The translations under genes and the position numbers were made by a program. The notes under the pieces are model-generated. The model was not told the DNA's origin, did not search any database, and saw only the letters and a program-made list of their open reading frames with translations. Positions 34,951 to 46,012 of a stretch of DNA of 64,000 nt are shown here, one piece after another. The stretch is from Artocarpus heterophyllus (Eukaryota; Streptophyta; Magnoliopsida; Rosales; Moraceae): positions 11,661,289 through 11,725,288 of the forward strand of contig CM046350.1 in the NCBI GenBank assembly GCA_025403435.1, written 5' to 3'. Numbering within the stretch: position 1 is the stretch's first letter; each line of letters opens with the position of its first letter.

Positions 34951-36929
34951 TATAATGTAAAGTTCTTAACAGGTATAATAAAAAGCAAAGAATTGTTATA
35001 GTATAAAGCTCTCACATGTTACAATTCTTAAATTTAAAATTTTATTTTTAATCAATTTGTTAAACATCCTATGAGTTATACGTAATTCATACCTGGGTCA
35101 ATTAGAAGGAGACTTCAATGTCTTTCTAACTTGAGTGATATTTGCTATGATTCATGTTCATCTTCAATGCACCACTAGAGGCCAACTTTAGTGCTCCGTT
35201 TCATCTGCAAAGATATTAAAACTTTCAGCTATTTTATGTGAAATTTTGGTTTGTATATATAAAGATAAGTGATTAAAACACTTATACTTTTTGAAAAGTC
35301 CCAACGAAGGTTAAACTAAAGGTTAAAAAAAAAAAAGAGTTGTTGACGTGTGCAAAGGAGATGTTGACGTGTGCAAAAAGATGTATATAAAAAAGGGAGT
35401 ATTGCTTTCTTTAAATAGATAAGGAAAAAAAATTACGCGTCAATAAGATTATCCATACAACACGAGAACCAATAAATACTAGCATGAAAATGAAAGATGA
35501 CTTACGAGTAAAATGAAACTTCGAGACAAGTAGAAATAAAGCATCTTTAGGACATATAAAGTTATACACTCTAAACTTTGAGTTGCTTTCTAAAAGAATA
35601 ACCAATGCATGAATATATAGAAACTTAGGAAACTATAGAGGATGTGATAGAGAGAGAGAGACAGAGAGTTCTACCTGTCCCTATAAGATTGGAGGCAGAT
35701 TTTTTTAGTACGAAAACAAGGAAATCAATTCAAGAATCACAGTACTGTTTATGATGGCGCCAATTATGAGGACGACGGTAAGAGGATTGCGAGTATATGA
35801 TTAAGAGTGGGACACGCGTTCCATCGTGAAATAAGAGAGAATGTGACAAGAAGCAGGTCGGGTCCACTTTTTGCACTCTTATTTTTTGCTAATCAAAGGC
35901 TTAGCAGCGGAGATATTTTTTTCCTGTACGTTTTTTATATGAAAGAGACCAAGCATTGGAATGAAAAGAGGTATGGGGGGGAAAGCAAAAGGACCTGAAT
36001 GAAAGAGAACCCCGATAACCTTTTAATGGTGCAAATTGAAAGTTGTGGATCGCGACTTGGTTCAATATGCACCAATTGAATGTTTGATTTTAATAACTCA
36101 AGCATCATCATCATCTCTCTCTCTCTCTCTCTCTCTGTCTTTCAAACATGAAATCTAAGAAACAGAGACGTGATTGGTGCTTGTCCCAACCGCATAATTG
36201 TAACCTCTGAGTCCATGTCGGCACATACGTGGCAGAACCGAGAGTCACATGCATGTTTTTAACATTTTTGCGTCGACCATGTTGTAACTCTTTATTGACC
36301 AATTAAGCTAATGAGAATTGAAAAAAAAAGTACTGATAGTAGTTCTGCTGCATTTCTGCATGTGCATTGCTTACACCAAAAAGGACAACAGTATCGCCGT
36401 TGTAGGATTCATGGCCTTGACTCTTTCGAACACCCAAGTACACGCAAAATAACCCTTTCCCTCGTATTAATTATATACAATGAATGGTATTTCATTTTTC
36501 AATATCAGGTATGTCTATATATATATATATATATAGCATCGGTTCGCGAATTTTCTCGACAGTGCTAGTGTTCCCTGTCTTTCTAACCAAAAACCAAAAG
36601 TTTCATTCAGGGCCGCAACGTGGCCTGCTGCCACTAGCTATATTTATATCAGGTAACTCTCTTATATATATATATATATATATGTGACACTCTATCAGAT
36701 AACTGTTCATAACATTATAACAACAAAATTATACGAAACGGAAGCAAATTATTGAACCATTAAATTACCTCCAGCCATTGCTTAGTGATATGTAATTCAG
36801 CCCATTCTGCAACAGTGGTTTATGCTGTGTTTTGTTCTTTTTTCTAAGCATTCACAAACTTTTTCTTGATGGTGTGATGAATTCGTTTTGTTTGTATGCC
36901 CAGGGACCAAGAAAATGAAAAGTCACGTA

Positions 36930-37048
36930 TGTTAAACCGTGACCATCACACGGTTTTAAAGCGTTGTCGAACGGTTAATTGCTGAAATAACCGTTCGGCG
37001 GTTGATGTCCAATTTGAATGCTCCACGTGGGCCAATCAGAGTTTAACA
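36930..37048 (-). repeat. Possible 3' LTR (part) of the copia element
   Basis: The block begins TGTTAAAC and ends GTTTAACA, with inverted 8-bp ends. On the minus strand it follows a purine-rich AAGTGGGTGAA segment, which resembles the copia polypurine tract. At 119 bp it is short for an LTR, no partner copy was found beyond 41362, and no target duplication is seen, so the left end may be wrong. Confidence 0.35.
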
Positions 37049-37242
37049 TTCACCCACTTAGCCCATACATCCCATCAACCATTTCAATAAGAAACAAAAT
37101 ACACGAATCATGGTGATAGGTCCTCTAAATGACGAGTATTATCTTCTATATATTACAATATATCTTGTCTCTTAAAATTTACATGTGTAACTTAATAAAT
37201 AAACCCTATATTTATTCTTGGTCCAAACTTTAGTGATATTTC

Positions 37243-40200
37243 TTAGAAATAAAGTTGTGCACTTAACTGAAGTTGAAATGAGAAAATATCATAAATATAG
37301 AGTTTCATTACAAGGTACAACAAATTACATGAGGAACCAAGTCTCATTCTGTCCACATGATCCCTAAAATTTACTGGTGACATGCCTTTAGTCAAGGGAT
37401 CGGCAATCATCAATTCAGTCCTTATGTGTTCAATGACCACTGTTTTATCTTTAACACGCTCTCTCATGGCTATATACTTAATGTCGATGTGTTTACTTCG
37501 ACTACCACTCTTGTTGTTTTTAGCCATAAAAACTACAGCTGAATTGTTACAAAATATTCTCAATAGCCTAGAGATAGAATCTACAATCCTAAGCCCAGAA
37601 ATAAAACTCCTGATCCATTCACCATATGAGGTAGCCTCAAAATAAGATACGAACTCAGCCTCCATAGTGAAAGTAGCAGTCAAAGTTTGCTTGGCACTTC
37701 TCCATGAAATAGCTCCACCAGCTAGCATGAAAATGTATCTGGCAGTTGATTTTCGTGAATCAATGCAGCCAACAAAGTCAGAGTCAGAGTAGTCAATGAC
37801 TTCCAAATTATCAGTCCATCTATACATAAGCATGTAGTTTTTGGTTCCTTGTAGGTACCTCATCACCTTCTTTGCAGCCTTCTAGTGGTCTGATCCTAGA
37901 TCACTCTGATATCTACCCAACATTCCTACAGCAAATGCAATGTCAGGTCTTGTGCAAACCTAAGTATACATAAGACTTCCAACAGCTGAAGCATATGGGA
38001 TGTTGCGCATCTGTTCTCTTTCAAGGTCATTTTTTGGGCACTGATTCAAATTGAATTTGTCACCCTTCACAATGAGAGCTATACTTGGTGAACAATTTTT
38101 CATCCGAAATATCTCCAAAACTTTGTTGATATAGGCCTCTTGAGACATAACCAAAGTGTCTTTATATCTGTCTCTGTATATCTTAATGCCTATAACGAAG
38201 GATGCATCACTCATATCCTTCATGTTAAAGTTTTTAGAGAGGAATTGCTTTACCTCATGTAGCATACCCTTGTCATTGGTTGCAAGTAGAATGTCATCCA
38301 CATATAGAACCAAAAAACAAATTTTGCTCTCATTGACCTTCTGGTATATGCATTGATCCATGATGTTCTCTACGAATCCAAATGAAGAGATGACATCATA
38401 GAATTTCAAATACCACTAACGAGAGGCCTGCTTCAACCCATATATGGATTTCTTAAGCTCACCAACTGCTCACCATTACTAGATGAGAATCCTTCTGGTT
38501 GTTTCATATAAACCTCTTCCTCTAGTTCACCATTGAGAAATGCTATTTTCACATCTATTTGTTGCAACTCTAAGTCAAAATGAGCAACGAGTGCCACGAT
38601 AATGCGGAGTGAATCTTTCTTAAATACAGGAGAAAAAGTCTCTTTGTAGTCAATTCCTTCCTTTTAAGTGAAACTTTTGGCGACGAGTCTTTCCTTATAT
38701 TTTTTGATGTTGCCCAATGAGTCCTTTTTCATTTTATAGACCCATTTACACCCTATGGCTTTCGCACCATTAGGCAACTCGACAAGATCTCAGACTCCAT
38801 TGGATGCCATAGAATCTATCTCATCCTTCATTACATCGTACCAAAGTTTTGATTCTTGGCAATTCATGGCTTGTGAAAACGTTTCAAGATCATCTTCGGC
38901 TCCAATGTTGTAGTTTGATTCTTGTAGATACACAACATAATCACTAGAAATTGCCGATTTTTTTTCTCTAGTAGATCTCCTTAATGTTGGTTCAATATTT
39001 TCTTCAGGAATCTGTTGTCCAACTTGTTGCTCGATTGTTTTTTATGGTTCTTGAGCAACTTGACATTCTAGATTATTATCAGCAATTTGTGGAACCTCAA
39101 TGATCGATTGCACAACACTCGGTTGAACTATAGGAGTGCAATGAACTACGATCAACCTATCACTTGATGTAGATGGTTGAGCTTCAACTCTTTCAGAAAC
39201 TATGTTCTGAAATTGATCGCTCCTACTAATCAAGTCATTCTCAAGAAACTTGGCGTTCTTTGATTCCACAAATCTAGTGCTGTGAGTTGGACAGTAGAAT
39301 CTATATCCTTTGGACCTTTCGGCATATCCAACGAAATACCCACTAATAGTCCTCGGATCTAGCTGCTCTTCTTATGGGTTGTATACTCTTACTTCAGATG
39401 GACATCCCCAAAAGCATATATGTCGCAAACTCGGTTTCCAACCTTTCCATAACTCAAATGGCGTCTTTGGGACAGCCTTAGTTAGAACCCGGTTTAATAT
39501 GTACACAGCCGTCTTAAGAGCTTCAGTCCACAAGGACTTAGACAGTTGGAGTTACTCTGCATGCTCCTCACCATGTCCAATAATGTTCGGTTTCTTTTTT
39601 CTACTACACCATTCTTATCCGAAGAACCAGGCATGGTGTATTTGGCAACTATCCCATGTTCTTGAAGAAACGTCGCAAATGGATCTTGAGCTTGTCCATC
39701 CTCAGTGTATCTATCATAATATTTTTCACCTCTATCTGTCCTCACGATTATTTACCTGCCACATTGTTTCTCTACTTTAGCCTTGAAAACCTTAAAGGCA
39801 TCTAATGCTTCATCCTTTGTATGAAGCAAGTAGAGATACATGTACCGTGAGTAATCATCTATGAAAGAGATGAAGTATCTCAAACCATATGAGTCCATGT
39901 GTGGACTATAAATATATGAATTTATGATTTCTAATATTTCTGAACTCCTCTTGGCACCTTTCTTAGACTTGTTGGTTAGCTTTCCCTTAATGCAACCCAC
40001 ACAAGTTTTGAAGTTAGTAAAATTCAAAGTACTGAGTACTCCATCATTTACTAACCTCTTGATTCTCTCAATGGAGATATGTCCTAATCTCTGATGCCAC
40101 AACATAGAGGAATCTACGTTTATAACACAACGTTTAATGACAGATTGAACATGCATAGCAGTATGATGTGGTTCATTTTATAAATTAATTGAGAAAAGAC

Positions 40201-41362
40201 CATCAGACAAAATACCATTCCTAACAAGATCATATTTATAAAATAAATTGAAATATTTGTCTGAAAAAGTAAAGAAATATCCCAAAGGTACAAGTTTAGA
40301 AACAGAAATTAAGTTCTTAGAGAAGTTTGGAACATAAAATGTCTTATCCAATTCTAAAATAAAACCACTACTTAAAACTAAGGTGCATGTTCTGATAGCT
40401 TCCACATGTGAACGCATATTGTTTCTTGAAGAGATGCTCAGCTCACTTCCCACTAGTTTCCTTAGGTTTCGCATACCCTGCAAGGTATTCGAAACATGGA
40501 TTGTAGATCTAGAATCAATCCACCATGTGTTATAAACAACATCAACCATAATAGATTCATAACAAATCTATGAGATTGGATTACCTTTCTTTTCAAGCCA
40601 ACTTTGAAATTTTGTGTAATCCTTCTTCATGTGTCCCTTCTTTTTACAGAAGAAACACTTGGATTCCTTCTTAATGACAGCTTTGGGAGGTATTTTACCC
40701 TTCCTCTTGTCTCTGGCTTGATTATGGTCCTAATTCTGATTCTTTCCTCTCGTGGTTATTAGTGCAGTTTCACCCATTTTCATTACAAGTCTCCCTTCTT
40801 CCTGAGTACAGATGGTCAGAAGCTCATTAATTGACCATTTATCTTTATGTGTATTGTAGGAAATCTTAAAGGGCCCATATTGTTTTGGAAGGGTGTTTAG
40901 AATGTAGTGCACTAAGAAAGACTCAGACATATCCACCTCAAGGTTCTTGAGTTGAGCCGCTATATCCCTCATCTCCATGATATACTCACACACACCTCTC
41001 ACACTGGTGAGCCTCAAGGACGAAAACCTCATAATTAGGGTGCTGGCAAGTGCCTTATCTGAAGTTTTAAACTGCTCATCAATGGCCTTCAGTAATGCCC
41101 GAACCTTGTCATACTGTTTGATAGAACCACGTATCCTAGCAAAGATTTTAGTCTTTATGAACATGACGCTAAGACGATTAGATCGCTCCCAACGTTCATA
41201 AAGAGCAATCTCATCCTGAGAGCTGGTTTCAGTTATTACGGGCTCGTCTTTCCTTATAGCATATTCATGTCCATCCATCCCCAAGTGAAGGAGAATCCTC
41301 TCCTTCCAGAGCTTATAATTATCCCCTTTCAGCTCAGGGATATCACATCAAACATCAGAGAA
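37243..41362 (-). pseudogene. Ty1/copia polyprotein remnant (gag-PR-INT-RT-RH)
   Basis: The domain order on the minus strand is that of Ty1/copia. Gag lies at about 40730-41362 and then a zinc knuckle at about 40600-40660 whose last Cys is Tyr. Protease-region sequence is at 40178-40549 (WWIDSRSTIHVS). The pre-integrase zinc finger (LWHQRLGHIS...CVGC) and integrase core are at 39494-40156, reverse transcriptase with YVDD at 37960-38800, and RNase H (DYSDSDFVG, ADPLTKGM) at 37243-37866. Stops and frameshifts separate these pieces, and the first integrase Asp position appears replaced. It cannot make a full protein. Confidence 0.9.
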
Positions 41363-42219
41363 ATTCACAGGTTGTATGACTACATAATTAAAACAAACAT
41401 GCTTATGATCCAAATATTAAGACTAATAGACATAAATCATGCTTTACCAATGTAAATCATGCATAAAATCATGAATCTATGATATAAAACTTGCCTTTGG
41501 CTAAAGTTTTAATTCAATTAGATTCATTTTACTGTAGATAAAACTATCAAATTATGTTTCATTTTCTAATACCTATGGGTAAATTAGAAAATATAATTTG
41601 ATATTTTATCCCAATTAGTTATACTAATATAATAAAAATTTCTATGGGATAAAGGTTATTATATTGAGTACAACTAATTGCAATAAATATCCTTTAACCA
41701 AATGTGATCCTAAACCAATTAATATATAATTTTGCAGAATTAGAGATGTTGTTGCTAAGCTCTAATTATTGAAAATCATATGGCTCACTTAGACATTTAA
41801 ATTTTTTGTTCATAAAATTATTCATGAAAAATTGCATATTCTATAGGCAATATAATAATTATGAACAAAATCTCAATTTGTGTTAAATAAGTTAATATAA
41901 TTCAATAACATGCATAATAAAACTCAAAATTATGCATATAACCATAATTAGCACATCAATTATCCACAATATGTTTTCCAATAAAACATTCATTAAAACA
42001 GAACAATTTCTAAATGATATGCATAATTAATTTCGTAATTTATGCATTAAAATATATTTCTAAAATTATGTACATAATAACAACAATAAAATTATGCACA
42101 TAAAACAAATACTTGGCACATAATGGATAAAATAAATTTCCCATGAAATTATTGCAAAAATTATGTGCACATCCAAAAACCAAAATTATTATTTTTTTTA
42201 TTTTTAGATTTTTTTTAAA

Positions 42220-42560
42220 ATAATATTTAATGCCCTCTTAAAATGGTGTCGTTTTGCTTTTTTTTTTGGAAGGGGGGGTCTTTTAAACGGTGTCGTTTTG
42301 CCCTGGGGGGGTCACTCGCCAGCTAAACGACGGGTCATTTTCCTGTGAAGGGGACGCGCTTTAGCATGTCAAAACGACATGTTGTTTTGAGCCTCAAGGC
42401 TTGAAACGACATGTCATTTCACGGTAATGAAACGCCAATTCATTATGCTGAACGATATGTCATTTGGCTGACCAAAATGTCAAACGATATGTCATTTTTT
42501 GGCCGTCTTCTTCACCTAATGATGGGTCCTATTGACCCGTTTGATCCATATTATGACTTG
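42220..42560. repeat. Repeated CGACATGTCATTT-type motif cluster
   Basis: Variants of AAACGACATGTCATTTT recur about eight times (for example 42245, 42286, 42324, 42372, 42408, 42452 and 42482). The core ACATGT or ACGACATGTCGTT is self-complementary. Such motif clusters occur in LTRs, and this one lies upstream of the copia gag on the minus strand, so it may be part of the decayed 5' LTR. That link is inference. Confidence 0.55.
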
Positions 42561-42600
42561 ATTTTGGACTCGTTCGAATTTTCACATTCTGGGCATTAAA

Positions 42601-42930
42601 TTCAACGTTTTAAATCATAAAATTGTTAAAAATCTAATTACCCAATGATTTCTAACTTTAGTTTTGATTAAAAACTTCAAACCAAGTATCTTTGCGCATT
42701 AAAACGTTGAATTTTCGCGCAAAAGTAGTACTATTTAGTACATATTAATTTTATGATTTAAAACGTTGAATTCTCAGTACTACTTCTGCTGTAAAATTAA
42801 TATGGATCAATTGGGTAATTGGATTTTTTATCTTGCAAAACTTCAATCTTGTATTTGGCCCATTGATTTTTAATCAAGCAGAAGTAGTACTTTTTAGTTG
42901 TAAAATTAATGAGCCAAATACAAGATTGAG
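42601..42930. repeat. Nested perfect inverted repeats
   Basis: Exact inverted pairs are 42601-42624 with 42747-42770 (24 bp), 42844-42859 with 42913-42928 (16 bp), and 42776-42790 with 42877-42891 (15 bp). The pairs overlap or enclose one another, so the region can fold in more than one way. No coding frame is present. Confidence 0.85.
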
Positions 42931-42969
42931 TTGTCTAAGTACCTAGTATCTTCGCGCATCTGATCATCA

Positions 42970-42970
<1 letters not shown>

Positions 42971-43008
<38 letters not shown>
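42971..43008. repeat. AT dinucleotide microsatellite
   Basis: An almost pure (AT)n run of about 38 bp directly after the inverted-repeat cluster. Confidence 0.95.
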
Positions 43009-43010
<2 letters not shown>

Positions 43011-44080
43011 TTTACCCAATACCCACCACTGGCTAACATGCTATGCCGCCTTATCTTTCATGAACCATCTCCAACATGCTATATTTATCCTCTTTGATTC
43101 TAATAGATAATGTAAAATATTCCCTTTTTTTTTTTTTAATTTTACCCATTTTCCTTTAACAAATTTTACCTCCTCTAGTTTGTTGGTGCTCCGTACACCT
43201 GATTTGAATAGAAATCGCTCTGCACAGAAGCATGTTGTATTTGTATATCACTTCTTTAGAGATTTTTATTTTTTATTTTTAATTTTTTGTTAAGGAAATA
43301 AGAAGAGGGTAGCTCTGTAATGTCCTTGACTTGGGACTCCACGGTCAAACTAACAGTGAGCGGTGGGATGGGTCTCGCAGGTCATGTCATTCGAGACTTT
43401 TTAATCGTATTTTTATATATAATTATTATTTTGTTTGGCAAGAAAAGTAATTAATCATTGATGGGCCCAATATCATATATGAATTAATCACAGATAACAG
43501 GACAAGTGGACCGTGGGATAATGTCTAGGCAATGATTCAATTGATCATTGATGAGGCTCTTGTGGGTGCAGGTGCATTGAAGCTTGCCTTATGGGAGCCT
43601 TCTTCACTCTCCCTTCTTTGTCATTTCTGCTTTCAAGGAGAGGCGAGGACCATTTGTCGATCAGTCTTGAGTCTTGACTTTGACTGACAATTGACCACAG
43701 AAAAAGTTAGTAAATAAATGAGTCTTTCTTTTAGTGGGGTCAGTGCACTTTAGATTTTGTCGAAACCATTTCTTTTACATTCTACATAAAACAGACACTT
43801 ACGAAGGTGAAGCCAAAAAAGTTAGTCAGAGGAATTGGATGTGATTGAACAATTGAGGTTGAAAAAATAAAAAGATGTAAGAATTTTAGAAAGGGTAAAA
43901 TAAAATTTCAAAAGAATAGGGTATAATTTTAAAAGACAAAATATAATTATAGGATATAAAACACAACTTTTTCAAAATTTTATATAGAAAATTAAATAAA
44001 AAAGTTTCAAGAGGGTAATCACCCCATCCCTAAATATCATCAGGTTATCTTTTCAAATCAACACCTACAAGAGAAACTAG
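43009..44080. other. Intergenic, no gene seen
   Basis: AT-rich DNA with poly-T runs at 43115-43140 and 43260-43290; nothing recognisable otherwise. Confidence 0.5.
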
Positions 44081-44088
44081 TATATAAG

Positions 44089-44944
44089 TAAAGATGAAAA
44101 TATCGATATCGACGAAAATATTACATTTAAATTTTATGAAAATATAGATAAAAATATCGATATCAGTAAAAATTGATGTAAAATACAAAAAGTCATTTTA
44201 AGCCACTTTATTCTTAAATGAGATTTTAAGAAATTCTAAAATTATTAATAATACATAGTTTAAATAAACTTTTCAACCAAATTACAAGTATGTGATAAAT
44301 ATGAATGATAAAAAGTGATCATAATATAATAAATATAATCATACGATCATAGTAATTAGTTAAAAGCCAACTAATACAAATATTATATATCTATAGTTTC
44401 ATATAAGATAAGAAATCAATACAAAAGGAGTTTCTGGGAGATTCTAAGAGCTTGTAGGAAAAAAAAAATCTGGTAAAGTTACAGAAAATGAAGAAATAAT
44501 ATGAAAGAAGCTTTAGAGATTGCTATCGAAAGAAATTAGAGGTCTATTAGGATTGCTAGTGACTCTAAGATTTGAATTAATATTTTGAATCATATGTCCC
44601 AATGTACAGAGTAAATTTATAAAAGACTATGTTAAAAAGTGAATAAAACATAACTTGAATTTTATGTTTCAAAGTAATTTAAAAAATTATTAATAAAGTT
44701 TGGATATTTTGTCAATATTCTAATGGAAATTTTCGTAAAATTTTTAAATATTTTGACATTTTATACTAAAATTTTCACATAAATATATATTTCCGTCAAA
44801 ATATAGATATACACGAAAATTTTTATAGAAATTTTTAGATTTTTTGAGGAAAAAATACGATAGCCTTATTTTTATATTAATATTTTAAAAATACAAATAT
44901 GTCGATAAAAATATAAATAAAATTGACTGATTTTTCAATCCTTA
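44089..44944. mobile_element. Probable non-autonomous hAT-type element
   Basis: The 856-bp segment starts TAAAGATGAAAA and ends TTTTTCAATCCTTA, imperfect inverted ends. Flanks TATATAAG (44081-44088) and CATATAAG (44945-44952) give an 8-bp target duplication with one mismatch. Inside, AAAATATCGAT-like words recur near both ends (44098-44165 and 44740-44900). No transposase frame is present. Confidence 0.55.
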
Positions 44945-44952
44945 CATATAAG

Positions 44953-46007
44953 GAGCTAGCCGTTCAGCGGGCTTCACCAGGAGTGTTGAAGGCCTTTCTG
45001 TTGGAAAGAAATTTTGCCCAATCAATCATTGTAAGAGCCCTAACGCAAAAGGCAAGAAGGAAAAAAAAAACTTGATCAGCTTTTCAGATTTGAAAAAATA
45101 TTAACATGCAACATTGTCAATATTAAAAGTGCACAATACCAGGCAATTTGGTCATTAATTGAGACGTAGAGTCCCATTCCTGCCTGCCACAATCATGTAC
45201 ATCGGTGGGGCTAACTAGCTAGCCTAGCTTCTTCTCCTACTCAAATAATTCCCTTCTGTGCTTTTATCATTCTCTTATTGGGTTGCTTCTAGCTCATGGA
45301 CCAGTTAGAAAAGCCATCGATGTGACCTTTTTATTGGTTAAAGAAGCTAAGATCTTAATTCTTATTTTATATGCATAAGGCAACTTATATATAACATGAA
45401 ATTTGTCTTATTTAACAACTACTAGAGGAAGTGTAATAATAAAGAATTTAGTCAATGTTACACACTTTAAAGTTGCAGTTTAAAAATTAAATATCTCCAT
45501 TGGTGTTCATCTAATGTCTTCTTTGAGAATGCCTACCACTTCAACATTCATGGACATAGGTATGAGAAGTTGAGCTCATCTCTGCTTCAACATAAACAAT
45601 TGTTATATTACACACCCATTATTTTTATATGTTACAGTATAATATTCTTTCTTGATAAACGACACGTATTTATGCAACATGACATTTATTACATGTAATA
45701 ATAATTTTATAAAGATCATATAACAAAAAAACCATCAATCACATGCTAATGTTAACCTATTCTAAGTGTTCGAAGCACAAAATATTTTAATTGTTTGCAA
45801 TGTAAAGCTCTCATATATTATAGTATAAACCAAACATATGCTACATTATAAAATTATCACATACTAGTTCTAATTTTATTCTCAAGCATATTCATTTGTT
45901 ATATAGCTAGAAGAATTGCAACGTTACATCCCTTACTCCAGTCCTTCTAATAATTAATCGGCAACAAACTGTATATATATATTTATATATATGTATATTT
46001 ACATGTG
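44953..46007. other. Intergenic, no gene seen
   Basis: Nothing coding is visible. A diverged copy of the dispersed short repeat lies at about 45770-45900, and TA-rich DNA precedes the solo LTR. Confidence 0.5.
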
Positions 46008-46012
46008 TATAT

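Larger units (their letters stand above)
34283..36929. other. Promoter region and intergenic DNA
   Basis: No gene is seen. The region holds a perfect 12-bp-arm palindrome (34921-34950), one copy of a dispersed short repeat (about 34970-35075), a CT run (36116-36136) and TA runs (36513-36534 and 36663-36683). A 60-codon frame at 35807-35998 has no recognisable domain. Confidence 0.5.

Noticed and set aside
36930..37048. Independent small MITE with TGTTAAAC...GTTTAACA ends
   Set aside because: No target duplication at its flanks, and its position right after a purine-rich tract fits a copia LTR end better, though that remains unproven.
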